Source: Nelumbo lutea (taxonomy: Eukaryota > Streptophyta > Magnoliopsida > Proteales > Nelumbonaceae). Taken from it: DNA of 64,000 bases. Where the stretch lies: positions 87,636,076-87,700,075 of the forward strand of contig JAKGHH010000002.1 in assembly GCA_022828595.1 (NCBI GenBank). Reading direction: 5' to 3'. Positions 32,106-45,070 of the stretch are shown piece after piece (within the stretch, counting starts at the first letter, position 1; each line of letters begins with the position of its first letter). The translations under genes were made by a program, and so were the position numbers. Under the pieces are notes generated by a model. That model ran no database searches. It was not told where the DNA came from and was given only the letters and a program-made list of their open reading frames with translations.

Positions 32106-35100
32106 ATGGCAAATGGACAATTTGCAAAGCTTCTTGATCACAACAAGCTGAAAGGCCCAAACTATGCTGACTGGTGTAGGAACCTTATGCTAGTCCTAAC
32201 TTCTGAAAATTTAGACAAAGTGGCTAAAAATCCTGCCCCGGAGCATCCGGGTGATAGGGCTTCTGAGGCCCGAGGAGAGACTATCAGGATTGCGAGGAGA
32301 AAAACTCTCTTGCCCGATGTTACATCATTGCCTCCTTGGACAATCCAATACATAGGCAGTTCGATCAGATCGAACTTGCCAAGGGCATATTGGACAGTCT
32401 CAAGATGATGTATGAATAGTAGAATCGTTCTACTCAACAGAAGGTCTTGAAATAGTTCATGACCGCTCAAATGTCCAAAGGGCAACAAGTTCATGACCAT
32501 TGTCTTCGGATGATGGACTACATCAATGAGCTTGAAGCTCTTGGATCCGGGCTGGACCTTGCGACCCAGATAGACACCATCCTTAATTCTTTGCCTCTTT
32601 CCTTTAATCCATTTATCATGAATTATAACATGAACAAGCTGAATGTCAGCTCACAAGAGCTCAACAATATGTTGCAACGAACAGAATAACTGATTAAAAA
32701 GGATGAGCCTGTAGCTATGCTTGTTGAAGGTAGCAAGACATGCAAGAGAAAGAGAAAGGCAAAGAAGCCTTAGAAAAAGCCACTAAGGGTAAGAAGTAGA
32801 AGAAAGACAAAGCATCAGATGCCTGTCACTTTTGCAAGAAGACCGGCCACTGAAAAAGGAAGTGCCCTACCTACCTGGAATCCAGGAAAGGTAATTTTGA
32901 ATCTTGTGTTATAGAAACCAATTTATTGGTAGTTTCTGCATCTTGGTGTATTGACTCCGGGGCTTCAACTTGTGTGTGTAACTCACTGCAGGGGTTCAAG
33001 GTAAGCAGAAGGCTGAGTGAAGGAGAAGTTATGCTCTACTTGGCGACTTCTGCAAGTGTTGCAGTCGCAGCCATAGGAACCGTGGAGTTATTTTTTAGAG
33101 AATGAATAATTGTACTGAAAGATTACCTTTATGTACAAAATTTAAGAAGAAATTTGATTTCTATCTCAAAACTGTGTATAGATGATTATTCTGTCTTCTT
33201 TAGTAATACAATTACTATTAAAAGAAATAATAGATTCATCGTATATGGGGAACTAGAAAACGGTCTCTATGTTCTACATCCTTCTCTAGATAATAACATA
33301 ACCGAAACTACGTTGGTTGAAATCCCCAAGAAAAGAGTCTGTGATACAGTTAATCCCATGTGTCTGCGGCATTACCCACTTGTCCATATCGGTGTTGACC
33401 GAATCACAAGGTTGATAAAGGATGGTCCTTTGGATTTTCTAACTATAGAAAATCTTCCCACTTGTGAGCCTTGCCTACAAGGAAAGATGACAAAACGGCC
33501 ATTTACTGCCTGAAAGATGTACAAGCACACTTGATCTTATACATACTAATGTATGTGGTCCCATGAGTGTTAGAACATGCAATCAACACATGTATTTCAT
33601 CACCTTTATAGATGATTTCTCACTATATGGTTACGTGTACCTAATGAGACATAAGTCGGAATCCTTTGAAAACTTGAAAGAGTACAGACATGAGGTCAAG
33701 AAACAGTTAGGGAGAGAAATTAAAGCCCTTTGATCAGATCGAGGTGGTGAATATCTCTCTGACAAATTCAGGGACTACTTAAAGGACAATGGGATAGTAT
33801 CACAATTGGCTCCTCTTGCTACACCACAACTTAACGGTGTTTCAGAGAGGAGGAATAGGACCTTATTGGATGTGGTCCGGTCACTTCTCATACACTCAGA
33901 ATTACCCACATCCTTTTGGCTTACGCATTAGAGACTGCGATTTACATGCTGAATCAGGTTCCAACCAAATCGGTTCCGAACACTCCATATGAACTTTGGA
34001 CCGAAAAGAAACCAAGTGTCAGACACTTGAAGATTTGGGGTTGTCCAGCACACGTTAAAAGAATGAGTGTAGACAAGTTGGAATCCAAGACCAGTCGTTG
34101 CCTATTCATAGGCTACCCAAAAGGCTCTGTGTGTTACCTGTTCCATGACCCAAGTGAGCAGAAGGTGTCCTGTAGCCGAAATGCACAATTCTTGGAAACC
34201 GATTACATCTTGGACACCCATCGTCAGGAAGTAGTTCTTGATGAAGAGAGCTCAGGAGTAGTGGGAGATGTCCCACAAGTTCCAGGTAGTGACCAACCTA
34301 GAAGATCCACTCGGGTATCCAGGCCACCAGTTCGTTATGGTTATGACCAGGATAGTTATCTGGTGGAAACCTTGACTAGTGAGGAGGATCCCGTGACTTA
34401 TGCGGAAGCTATGTTGGACATAGATTCCCAGAAGTGGTTGGAGGCCATGAGATCTGAGATGGACTCAATGAAGACCAATGGAGTCTGGACTCTAGTAGAT
34501 CCGCCCTTCGGGGTAAAAGCAATTGGTTGCAAGTGGATTTACAAGAGGAAAAAGGGCCCCAATGGTAGGGTTAAGACCTTCAAAGCTTGTCTGGTAGCGA
34601 AAGGGTACACTCAGAAAGAGGGCATCGATTATGAGGAAACTTTTTTTCCTGTGGCCATGCTTAAATCCATTAGGATCCTACTAGCTGTAGCAGCATACCA
34701 TGATTATGAGATTTAGCAAATGGATGTCAAAACTGCATTCCTGAATGGAGATCTTACTGAAGATATCTATATGCAGCAGCCGCAAGGCTTCATTGCTGCA
34801 GGTTAGGAGCACATGGTATGCAAACTTAATAGATCCATTTATGGACTTAAGCAAGCTTCTAGGAATTAGAACATCCGTTTTGACTCTGTTGTCAAATCAT
34901 TTGACTTCAAGCAGAATCTGGATGAGCCTTGTGTTTACAGGAAGACCAGTGAGGATAAGGTTACTTTCTTGGTTCTGTATGTAGATAACATTCTACTCAT
35001 TGGGAATGATGTAGGAATGTTAACTATGGTGAAAGTATGCCTTTCACAGCAATTCTCCATGAAAGATCTTGGAGAAGTCTCCTATATACTAGGTCTTCGA

Positions 35101-35944
35101 CTCTATAGAGATAGATTGAAGCGGATAATAGGATTATTCCAATTTGTTTACATTGACAAAATAGTCAAAAGATACAGCATGGAGAACTCCAAGAAAGGAA
35201 ATGTTCCTTTCAGGCACGGAGTCACTCTCTCCAAGAAGATGTCTTCCAAGACCTCTAAGGAGATTGAGGGCATGAAAGACATTCCCTATGCCTCAGCCAT
35301 AGGGAGCATCATGTATGCCATGCTATGCACTCGTCCTGACATTGCTCAGGCAGTGAGTATGGTAAGCAGATTCCAAGCCAACCCAGGGCAGGAGCATTGG
35401 ACTGATGTGAGAAAACATACTTAAGTACCTTTGAAGGACAAAAGAGTTTTGTTTGGTATTCGATGGTAGCTCACTACAGATCCAGTGGTATACTGATGTC
35501 GATTTCCAGTCAGATCCAGACGATAGAAAGTCTACATCTATATATGTTTTCATGATAGAATCGTGTGTTGTTTGCTGGAAAAGCAACAAATAGGGGTCCA
35601 CTATAGACTCCAAGACCGAAGCCGAATACATTGCTGCAAGTGAGGCTGCCAAAGAAGCCGTGTGGATGAAGAATTTCATTCATGAGTAAGGAGTAGTTCC
35701 ATCTAGCACATCACCCATCCCGTTGTTGTGTGACAACAATGGAGCAATTGCTCAGGCTAAGGAGCCACAAGCCCACTCAAAGTCAAAGCACATCGAGAGG
35801 AAGTACCACGTACTGCAGGAGATTGTTGGTAGAGGGGACGTCATAATTCAGAAGGTAGCGTCAGCGGAAAATGTAGCAGATCCATTGACAAAGCCACTAT
35901 CACAGAAAGTGTTTGAGAAACACGTGGAAAGCATGGGACTCTGA
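32106..35944 (+). pseudogene. Copia-B1 gag-pol polyprotein (inactivated)
   Basis: gag starts MANGQFAKLL at 32106. A zinc knuckle CHFCKKTGH..KRKC sits at 32824-32865, with TGA in place of the Trp codon (32851). Protease keeps IDSGAS (32950-32965). Integrase shows FIDDFSLYGYVY, a stop at 33731 just before SDRGGEY, and SERRNRT. Reverse transcriptase spans about 34380-35424. It has [11 protein letters not shown] and stops at 34714, 34804 and 34867, and the catalytic box reads LYVDN instead of YVDD. RNase H (35430-35944) keeps YTDVDF, TEAEYIAAS, CDNNGAIAQA, KHIERKYH and NVADPLTKPL, with a stop at 35591. The order integrase then RT assigns it to copia. Most stops are explained by C-to-T or G-to-A changes when compared with the related element at 57736-61249. 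Confidence 0.95.
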
Positions 35945-35967
35945 CTTGTACCAGATTGGACCTAAGT

Positions 35968-35979
35968 GCAAGTGGGAGC
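35968..35979 (+). other. Copia-B1 polypurine tract
   Basis: GCAAGTGGGAGC ends exactly at the 3' LTR start, the expected position of the plus-strand primer. The same sequence, inverted, adjoins the LTR at 57693-57704. Confidence 0.88.
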
Positions 35980-37928
35980 TGTAAAACAGTTTTTGTATGC
36001 CCTTTGCTTCAATCAGAATGATGTACATTATTAGTTTATTGTAAATGAATAAAGTACATATTTGATTCATGTTCTTGTGGTGTCTTTCTGTGTAATACCC
36101 TTAAACTGGACACTTAATGAGACCCGTGTTAGTTTAGAATGTCCACAGCTAGTGGGTCAGTCTAGGGAGACCTATCCTGATAAGGCTGACACTGATGTGC
36201 CACCAAGTCGGTTGGGGTGGCCTGTCTCAGCCGCCAAGGTGAGACCCAAGGCACATGCAGTGTAGGATTAATTGAATCTTTGAATCAAACTAGATTTCCA
36301 GTATTGCCCTGGACCTGGGAGATTAATGGGCAAAACTGGAAAGTTACACCCGACCCTTAGACTCAATTATGATACTGCACTAGGTTCAGATTGGGCTGTC
36401 TTTGATGTACCAATCAGTGAGATCCTTAGCGGAGGTCAAAACCTGGGTATGTTGGGATAGTCTGAGAATTCATCTGAGTGGTTGATCATAGTGACAAGAT
36501 CAGCCCCTTTGTCGGACAAAGGAAATGATTGGGGATGCACTCTCTTTGATGGAAACGAAGACTGCTAGTAGCTGATTTCAATCGTTGAGATTTGTTTTGC
36601 AAAATATATTTTATATGAGATATAAAAGTATATATATTATAGTTTCCCAAATATTTGCAAAAGGTTTTAATTCCCGGGATCCATATAAGAAGAGCGTGCA
36701 ACACTGTTCCTTGCAGCCGAGGGAGAGGTCCTCTCTTGTCGAGCAGTGTTTGATCATTATGGGCTGAGAGGTTAAGTGTAAGACCATTGAGAGTAATACC
36801 TAATGGGCTAATCTTGCATCTGCCCACAGTCCCTGGGTGTTACAAGGTGGCTTGGCCCAGGGACCACTTAGGGTAAGTGTTGGGCCCATAGAGCCCATGT
36901 GATGGGTTTCAGGGGTGCACTACCCATAATAGTGTATTCGGCCAGGCCTTGTAACAAAGGCTGGGCTGAACCCATGTGGCTGATGTGTAGATCAATGTTT
37001 GGGTCCCACGCCATACAAGGCAATGCAACTAGGCAGCAGTTAGGAAGGCTAAGTGAGCACATAACTTAATGGGCCTAAAGCCCATTTTGAACTGGGCTAA
37101 TTTAAATAGTTAAATAAGGGGCAAATTATGAGATTGGATTAGCAGATAGGATTGGGTCTTGACCCTATCCACTCAGAGAGTCTAGATCTGAATGTGATTC
37201 AGATCTGGAAACCTCCTAATGAGATTAGGAGAAGGTTGATCCAATCTGCAGATAAGATAAGGGTTTACCCTTATCACTTAAAGGGAAGTCTGATCCAAAT
37301 ATGATTTGGATCAATAACTCCTAATGGGATTAGGAGCTGATCCCTTTAAAGTTATAAAAGGAGGAGGGGGCGGCAGCCTTTAGAAGACACATATATTCAC
37401 ATCCTCTTTAGAGCTAAAATCACAGAAGGAAGAATTAAGCAACCCTGCGAAATTCTTTCTTGTCGCCTCCTTCCTGTTGCCGCCTCACCTACCAATTCGA
37501 TCTCTAGTTCAGTGGGAGAAATCAAGATTTGATCTTGACATCAGTTCCTTGTGAAGGGACTGATAGAAAGTTGTGCTCACGTGCCATCCTGCTATTTCTT
37601 GCAAAGGATTAGGTTCTTGGAGAGAACATTGCTGATTCTGCTCCATCCTACACTGCACCATCTTAAGTTGGAGCAGTCTTTGGATCCTTCCTTGGGCGTG
37701 AATACCTTCATTGGGAGATATTATTTCTCCGTATTAGGTATAATCCTCTCCTACTGCTTTTGTTCAGATCTGGTTTGATTCATGGTTCAAGATTGATCCT
37801 TGAAAAATATGATTTTTCTAAAAATAGGGAATGTGATTCCTAGTTAAGGGGAGAGAAATTTTTTAAAATTTGCCCACCTTATTCCGCAAGATTTAGGTGT
37901 CCATACGATGGATCTCTCACTCCCTTCA
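35980..37928 (+). repeat. Copia-B1 3' LTR
   Basis: Runs from TGTAAAACAGTTTTTGTATG to CTCACTCCCTTCA and is followed by AGAAC. It carries the same palindrome series (about 37185-37340) and TATAAAAG at 37353. Confidence 0.95.
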
Positions 37929-37933
37929 AGAAC

Positions 37934-38470
37934 CAGGACCATAAGCCTTCATAGATCCTAAAGAAACACAATTATAATAAACCTAAGAATCAAAATAGGA
38001 TCTAGAGAAATAATTAATCAGAAAAGTAGAGTTAAAAGACCATACTTGTTGATGACAAGTAGCACAACTATGGAAGATTTTTGTGGCTTAATCTACTTTG
38101 TAAAGGGCCCTTATGATGATGAAGCACCTAAGTAACATATCTAAACGTAAGAGATAGATGTGCCTAGACAGAACTAAGGATATATAATGAAATCTAAAAT
38201 TTGTTTCAAACATCAAAAGCTAGTTTACCCTTGGTTAACTTATTGGATAAACCTAAACTAGCAACAACAGGAATGGAGACAAGGAGATGACTAGCAGATT
38301 ATAGAGTATGCGGCTTCTCAGTCTAGAGAATGGTAGGAAAAATAAAAAGAAAAGAAAAATAGAAAGCAAGATAAGTGTCATCCAAAACAGAGAAAGGAGC
38401 ACCATTTAAAAGTAGTGAAATAAACAATTTAAAAGCTTAACAACTGAGCCAAAATCAACCATCTCACAAC
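37934..38470 (+). other. Unassigned flank between Copia-B1 and the TNP1-like gene
   Basis: AT-rich, with no recognisable gene or repeat. It could be promoter or 5' sequence of the TNP1-like gene that follows, since Copia-B1 inserted here. Confidence 0.45.
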
Positions 38471-41161
38471 ATGTTTTGGCATCATCCTCGTCAAATGATG
38501 CAGGATCTGCAATCACATGAATTACTTGTAAGTTGTGAAACTCTGAAATATGTGTATTTGTATTTACATTCATTCTCCTATTGGAATTTTACAATGAATT
38601 TAGCCCTTAGAGACCTCTTCAATAAAATGTCAGTTTGTTTGAACTGAAAACTCCTTGAATAGTATGCTTCTTTTTATCCAATGTACTACATTGATGGTGA
38701 TTATTTCTATTAGTTCCTCCTTAGATTTTGTTGAACCTTAAAAGATAAGATTCTTGCTTTCTTCTTACACTGTCAATAAAATTATTGCTCTAGTGGCTCT
38801 CCACATACATTTCCTTTATTTTGCATGTATAATCCTTAGATTAACACATGTGTTCTTATTTTAGGTCATTGAAAAGGAAGCGTTTGCAATTCTTCAACTC
38901 CCAAACACAACCTTCTATTACTCAATATGAAAGAGTTGAAGAACAAATTCCACAATCACACCAAGTTCAAGATTATCAACAACAAAACAATACAAAATCT
39001 CAAGCACCCCAAGTAGAGGATTGAGGAAAGTGGAGAAGATTTCCAAGAGCAATGAAATGAGACAATATCCTCACAAAAAAGAACAAGCGGGCCAACAATT
39101 TATAGTGAAATTTATAATATGCCCGATGGTCAGAAGATTGTTGTCCAAGGAGTAGATGCAGCAGGGGGCACTGTGGCACAATTTCTTAGAACCTTGGCTC
39201 GAAATTGGAAATTATTTCCAATTGATGTACAAAATTGGGAGAAAATTTTAGAGTCAACTAAAAATCATGCTTGGGAATTTGTAAAGGTATTAAACTACTT
39301 AGCTTTCTATGTTTCATTTTACATCTTACTTTTATTACCCTACGATACCATTTTATTTATTGAATATATGGTTGTTATATGCAATGTAGGGAAAATTTGA
39401 TCTATCAGATAATTCAAAAACATGGGCCATAAAAAATATAAATATTAAATGGAAGCAATGGATGATGACATTGAGGAAGACTTATTATAAGCCTAGTGTT
39501 CTGGCAATTGAGCAGCTTAACTATCCTACTCCATGGATTCATAAAGATCAATGGGTTAACTTGTTACGTATTTGGGAACCTGATAATTTTAAGATATATG
39601 TGGCTAAATTATATGTATTTACTACTTTAAACCAAATTAGAATACTATAATTTTCTTACTATTATGTATGTATGGCAGAAATCTAGTTAAGTCATGCAAG
39701 GATTCGCAAAGAAGTAACGCATTTATCTAATATGATATTCTTAATACACTTTCAATATTAATGTTAACCTGCTAATATAATAAATTCTATTGGTCTATAT
39801 GTGAATAGACAGAGGATACTGGTGAGTCATTAACTCAGGCTAAATTCATTAAGAAAACACATACTCGTAAAGATGGTACACTTGTTTATGATGCATCCAA
39901 AGAGATTATGGTATGTTTTATATCTTACTTGTTAAGAGTTGTTACATGTTTGTAATATACTATTGTGCAATTTTATTAACTTCTTTAATGAAATTGTAGG
40001 AAAAATTGATGAGCTTCTATCTCAATAAACGAATGAGAACTCAAAAAGGACCACTGCTGCCCAGGATGACATTTTTGCCAAAGCCTTGGGCAAGTCAGAG
40101 AGGCGTAATGGGGTATGCCTTATGGTCTTAGGTTCAACTCCTAGGGATTTGTGGGGACCAAGAACCAACAATAGATTTGCCTCTATTGGTCAAATAGAAA
40201 TTGAAAATAGAGAATTGAAGGATAAGGTTCATAATTTAGAAGAAAAAATAGAGGGCATGATGGATAAGATTTCCTACTTTAACAACATAGCGGAGGAGTT
40301 TTCTTAATTGTAAAAAACAATATTAGAAAAATAGGTATTTATTAATTTTTATATGGTTCAAATAATTATATATATATATATATATGTTAATTAAGCACTT
40401 GTAAGTTTGACAATTTAACCACTCTACTTTTATAGTCACCAAATGAGGATGTTGCTCATTTTAATACCCTATACCAATTCCATTCTTCATCTGGGAGCCA
40501 AGTAGTAGCCCCTATTGCACCTCCACCTGAGGTAAGATTTATTAAAACTATAGATTTTTTAGTGTGTCCTTTTATGGCAAAATCACTATTAAATTGTCGG
40601 TTGTAGGATATACAAGATATGAATGCTTCTCCAAGCATACCCATAGGTCAAGATACTCAACATATTAGCTCATTTAAGGTATATTTATAGTTCAAATCTA
40701 TTTTTTTAATTGTTTTAGTATATTTGTGATGTATATAATATTTCCCTCATACTTATAAGGTAATAATTTCATGTGCAGTATTTGACAGCAATTAAGATCA
40801 TGGTTCTAGGTCCAAAAAAGAATGAAGTTGTGGGAAAAGGTTTATTTATTATAGATGATCCAAAAAAGGTTATGTGGAAAGATGAACTTGGTCTTGGATG
40901 GTGTGAGGTAGTTGTAAAGACAATGTTAAATAAGAATTGTGTGTTGATAAAGAAACATGCAGATCTAAGGACTATAGTTGATGCACAAGGATGTAGCATT
41001 CCTTGGGTTACCTCCTTTGTAAGTATACATACAAGTGGATATTCATATATACTAATACTACTTTCAGCTTTGATGGTAATGATATTTGATTATGATGATT
41101 TTGTTATATTTGTTATCTTTTCTAGATTGAACAACAAATAGTTGGAAGGAAGAAGCATTGA
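38471..41161 (+). pseudogene. CACTA TNP1-like (Transposase_24, Ptta/En/Spm) multi-exon gene remnant
   Basis: Several plus-strand exons with GT...AG borders can be followed. A possible first exon at 38471-38530 begins MFWHHPRQMM. The exon at about 38863-39285 includes SGPTIYSEIYNMPDGQKIVV and then AGGTVAQFLRTLARNW. The exon from about 39389 reads KFDLSDNSKTWAIKNINIKW and then PWIHKDQWVNLLRIWEPDNF. The exon at about 39810-39910 reads TQAKFIKKTHTRKDGTLVYD. The next shows DIFAKALGKSERRNGV and a coiled-coil ENRELKDKVHNLEEKIEGMM. Two short exons follow (40436-40530 and 40607-40677). The exon at about 40779-41019 has VVGKGLFIIDDPKK and LGWCEVVVKTML, and the last exon (41126-41161) ends in TGA. This layout fits CACTA TNP1/TNPA-type proteins, which bind subterminal repeats. 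Stops near 39022 and a frame shift near 40070 show decay. An (AT)n tract lies at 40367-40385. No CACTA termini were found close by. Confidence 0.75.
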
Positions 41162-41477
41162 ACGTGACATTTTTTATAGGTATTAATATAATGGTCTGTG
41201 TCTCTCTCTCTTCTCCTATTCTTAAGCTTAATTAGTTATATCAAGAATCAATATGACATGTATTATTACATTATATAAATGTGTAGTTGAGTTTTAGCCA
41301 AGTCTTGGAATGTGAGAACCTCCAATAAGTTCTCTTTAGGGGATGAAATTAATGGGTCAGAAATAGAGAGGGTTCAAGAGAACGAAATTGCTCAATTTAG
41401 GAACTTCTCATACAACTTTCAAACACTGGGCTGGGCTGAGCTGGGTTGTGTCAAAGAAACCATATACGAGTTGTAGA
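41162..41477 (+). other. Unassigned sequence before Copia-B2
   Basis: About 315 bp of AT-rich sequence with a CT-rich run (41200-41220) and no gene. It may be 3' sequence of the TNP1-like gene. Confidence 0.45.
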
Positions 41478-43291
41478 TGTTAGACAGTGTATTCCCTTAG
41501 CTCCAATCAGATTGATTTACAAATACATTTATTGTAAATGAATAAAAGTACATAATTGTTTCATGTTATCATTGGTGTGTTTCTATGTAATTACCCCTTA
41601 AACTGGACACTTATGAGACTTGTGTTAGTTTAGAATGTTCTCAACCATTGGATAGACTTAGGGAGTTTATCCTACCAAAGCTAACACTAATGTGCTGCCA
41701 AAGAAGTTGGGGTAGCCTGTCTCGGCTACTAGGGTTAGACCCGAAGCACATGTAGTGTGTGTTTGTTTGAAGCACTGAATGCAGACCATTTTTCAGTTAT
41801 GCATTGGACCTTGGAGACTATGGGCAAAACTGAAAAGTTACACATAAAACCTAGATTTGATTATGGTACTGCACTGAGTATCAGATCAGGCTATCTTTGA
41901 TATGCCAATCAGTGAGATCCTTTGGGGATCAAAACCTAGCTATGTTGGGGCAATCTTAGAATTCACTTTATTAGGTGATCATAGTGATAGGATCAGCCAT
42001 TTTTCGGACAAAGTGAATGATCGAGACTGCACTCTCTTTGATGGAAACTAAAACTGTCAATAGTTAATTCCAATCGTGTTTGAGATTTGTTTTACAAGAC
42101 ATATTTGTATGACAGATATATTATGTTTCATGAAAAATGTTTGCAAAAGGTTTTAATTTCCGAGACCCATCCAAGCAAAGAGTGCAACACTGCACCTTGT
42201 AGTTAGGGGAGAGGTCCTTCCTTGTCGGGCAGTATTTGATCAGTGAGGGTTGAGAGGTTAAGTGTAAGAGACCATTAAGGGTTGTTTACCTGATGAGCTA
42301 TATCTTACTTAATTCCATTATCCTTGGACCTTCATAGGATGGCTGGACTCATGGATCATTTAATTGTAAATGTTGGGCCCATTTTGAGACCATACTAATG
42401 GACTCAGGGGTTCACTACATTTAGCAATGAATTCGGCCAAGCCATTTCATAGAGGCTGGGCCAAACCCATTTGGCCTTATGTTAGGTCATTCTTGGGGTC
42501 CCACACCATACAAATTGAACCTAAATGGGCCAGCAACTATCTTGGGATGTGAGCCACTTGCTTAATGGGCCTAAGGCCCATGATTAATGAGATTAATTAA
42601 GATGTCACATGATAGCTTAAGCAGTCATGTAACATGGCCGGATATGGGTTTGGATATAGGTTTGGAGCACCCATTCTCATAAGAAGATAAAGCCTATCCA
42701 TTAATAGACTCTAGATCCAAATAAATATTTGGATTACAAACCTCCTAATTCAATTAGGAGAGATGTTCCTTAAGTATTATGAGAAGAGGAGATGAACTGC
42801 TCCAAATAACTCTACTCTCAATTCTCTCTCTCTTTGCTCTTGCTGCCTAGAAGCCCTAGTTCGATCTCTAGTTTCTTAGACTGATTTTGATCAGTTCCTT
42901 CTCTGAATTTTGCAAGAAAATTGTAGATAAAAACCGTGCTCATCTCCCTTGTTCAATCCATATAGTTGGATTGCAGTTTTGCTGAAAACTACGTTGCTGA
43001 ACCGGCTTCATTCCGAGCTGCGTCATCTTCAGTGGAAGTTGGTCTTGGGATTCAGTTTGGGCGTGAACAACCACTTTGGGAGCTACACCTGTGGAATCTG
43101 TATTAGGTATACATCTCATTCCTTTTGGTTTTGAATCTGATCTGGCTTCGATGCAAGAACGATCCTAGAAAAATGCAGTTTTTTTGAAACTAGGGAATGC
43201 GATTCCCAAAAGGCTGAAAGAAATTTTTGAAATTTCGCCCAACCATCAAGCATGGTTCGGCCATCCACGTGATGGATCTCACCTTCCTTCA
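41478..43291 (+). repeat. Copia-B2 5' LTR (host of the nested insertions)
   Basis: A plus-strand LTR of 1814 bp from TGTTAGACAGTGTATTCCC to CACCTTCCTTCA. It is followed by the primer site TGGTATCAAAGCCAA, which shows it is a 5' LTR with interior attached and not a solo LTR. It differs from Copia-B1 at many sites and has a reduced palindrome series near 42700-42770. The interior continues in pieces at 43293-44225, 45071-45196 and 55423-55818. The 3' LTR is beyond the window. Confidence 0.9.
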
Positions 43292-43292
43292 G

Positions 43293-44225
43293 TGGTATCA
43301 AAGCCAAAGGTTCAATCTTAAATTGGAAAGGATTAGATGTGAACCAAGACTCAAATCGGCAGAACTAGTCTGCCCGATTTGAGTAGTTTACAATTTTCTA
43401 AGAAATTAGTTCTCAATTTTTAGGTGAATTGATCTGAATTTTTTTTATTATGTTCTAATATAATTTAGAATTGTTCTACTGTGATTTCTTTGGCTCTTGG
43501 TTTGATTGTGTGATGGAGATCGAATTTCTTAATGGCACCAAGATCTACGCACCCAAGAAAATTATTATTTGATTTATGGTCTATAATATTTTTCTCTTTT
43601 TAGAAAAATTGTATTAGGTTTTTTATGATGTAAGTAATAGAAAATTAGGGTCTATTTTTTTACATTAAAAGATTTTCTAGAGTGCGTGGAGGAGAAAAAG
43701 AGAAATTTTTGCAAAAAAATTGCAATCTGTGATTAACAGTTTTTTTGTAGGGTTGCAGTTCGCTCGGATCAGATTCAGACCATCACACTTTCAGCCCTAA
43801 CTTGTTATTTGTTTTCTTTTCAGATCATGTTTTTATGAATTTTTGCATGTTTCGGACACCAAAGCCTAGGCCGATTTAACCTATTTTGGTCCAAACTAGT
43901 TAGGTCGAACCTATGGTTAGATGGGGTCTGTTCTCAGCCCCATGGGTCACATTTTTTATGGCTCAAAATCAGTTATGGGCCAAGGGTTTGATGGCCCATT
44001 ACATTGACCAATTCAACTCTTCCTGAAAACCCTTTTCTTATGTTAAGTTAAAGCAAAATCAGCCCAATTTAGCATAACTGCTATATGGGTCGAACTGCTT
44101 TTTATAGTTTAGTCCATATACTAAGATGAAATTATTGGATAATTTTGGGACTTTAATGGATTGATTGTGTATTAACCTAAATTAATTAGGGTTTTACAAG
44201 CTTTGATTGATTTGTATAATTTTGG
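43293..44225 (+). other. Copia-B2 primer site and leader, first part
   Basis: Begins with TGGTATCAAAGCC (primer site) and aligns with the Copia-B1 leader from 30319 to about 31240. Examples are CTGCCCGATTTG for CTACCCGATTTG and GCTATATGGGTCGAACTG in both. It stops where an inverted LTR fragment begins. Confidence 0.85.
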
Positions 44226-45070
44226 CTCTCTTTGTATGGCGTGGGACCATAACATTGATCTCCACAAAAGCCACATGGGTTCAGTCCAGCCTCTGTTATA
44301 AGGCCCGACCGAATTTACTGCTGAAGACAGTTAACCCCTGAGCCCATTAGTATGGGCTCTTAGCAGGCCCAACATTTACACTAAATGGTCCCTTTTGCAA
44401 ACATTTTGTGAAATCATAATATATATGTATATCTCCATATAAATATATTTTGCAAAACAAATCTCAACAAGTTTGAAATCAACTACCGACAGTTTAGGTT
44501 TCCATCAGAGAGAGTGCGTTCCCCGATCATTCACTTTGTCCGACAAAGGGGCTAATTTTGTCACTATGATCACCCACTCAGATGAATTCTTAGATTGCCC
44601 CAACGTAACTAGGTTTAGACCCCTGCTAAGGATCTCACTAATTGGCATATCAAAGACAACCCAACTAACACCTTGTGCAGTACCATAAATTGAGTTTAGG
44701 GGTTAGGTGTAACTTTTCAGTTTTTCCCATCTGTCTCTAAGGTCCAGGGCATAACTGGAAAATGGTTCGGTTCAATGTTTCAATCAAACCCACACTAAAT
44801 ATGCCTCAGGTCTTACCTTAGTAGCTGAGACAAGCCACCCCAACCTTCTTGGCAGCACATTAGTATCAGCCTTGGCAAGATAAATCTTCCTAGGTCTATC
44901 CAACGGTTGTGAAGATTCTAAACTAACATGAGTCTCATAAATGTCTAGTTTAAGGGTATTACATAGAAACACCCCATAATAACATGAAACAAATATGCAC
45001 TTAACTCATTGACAATAAATGTCAATAAGTACATCAATCCGATTGAAGTTAAGGGCATAACTGTTTAACA
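44226..45070 (-). repeat. Inverted, truncated Copia-B LTR inside the Copia-B2 leader
   Basis: Minus-strand LTR sequence from CTCTCTTTGTATGGCGTGGG (homologous to 56643 onward) to the LTR start AACTGTTTAACA at 45070. The inner 800 bp of a full LTR, including the TATA and palindrome region, are missing, and there is a further internal gap near 44390. About 430 bp of leader (31240-31665 in Copia-B1) have been replaced by it. Confidence 0.82.

Larger units (their letters stand above)
28368..37928 (+). mobile_element. Copia-B1: complete long-LTR Ty1/copia element
   Basis: A plus-strand element of 9561 bp with LTRs of 1950 and 1949 bp, a primer site, a 1.8-kb leader, one gag-pol region and a polypurine tract. 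AGAAC lies on both sides (28363-28367 and 37929-37933), a perfect target duplication. The two LTRs differ by only scattered substitutions over the stretches I compared, so it is the youngest full copy of its family in the window. The 5' LTR starts TGTTAGG while the 3' LTR starts TGTAAAACAG, a small local difference. The coding region has many stops and is inactive. Confidence 0.97.
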
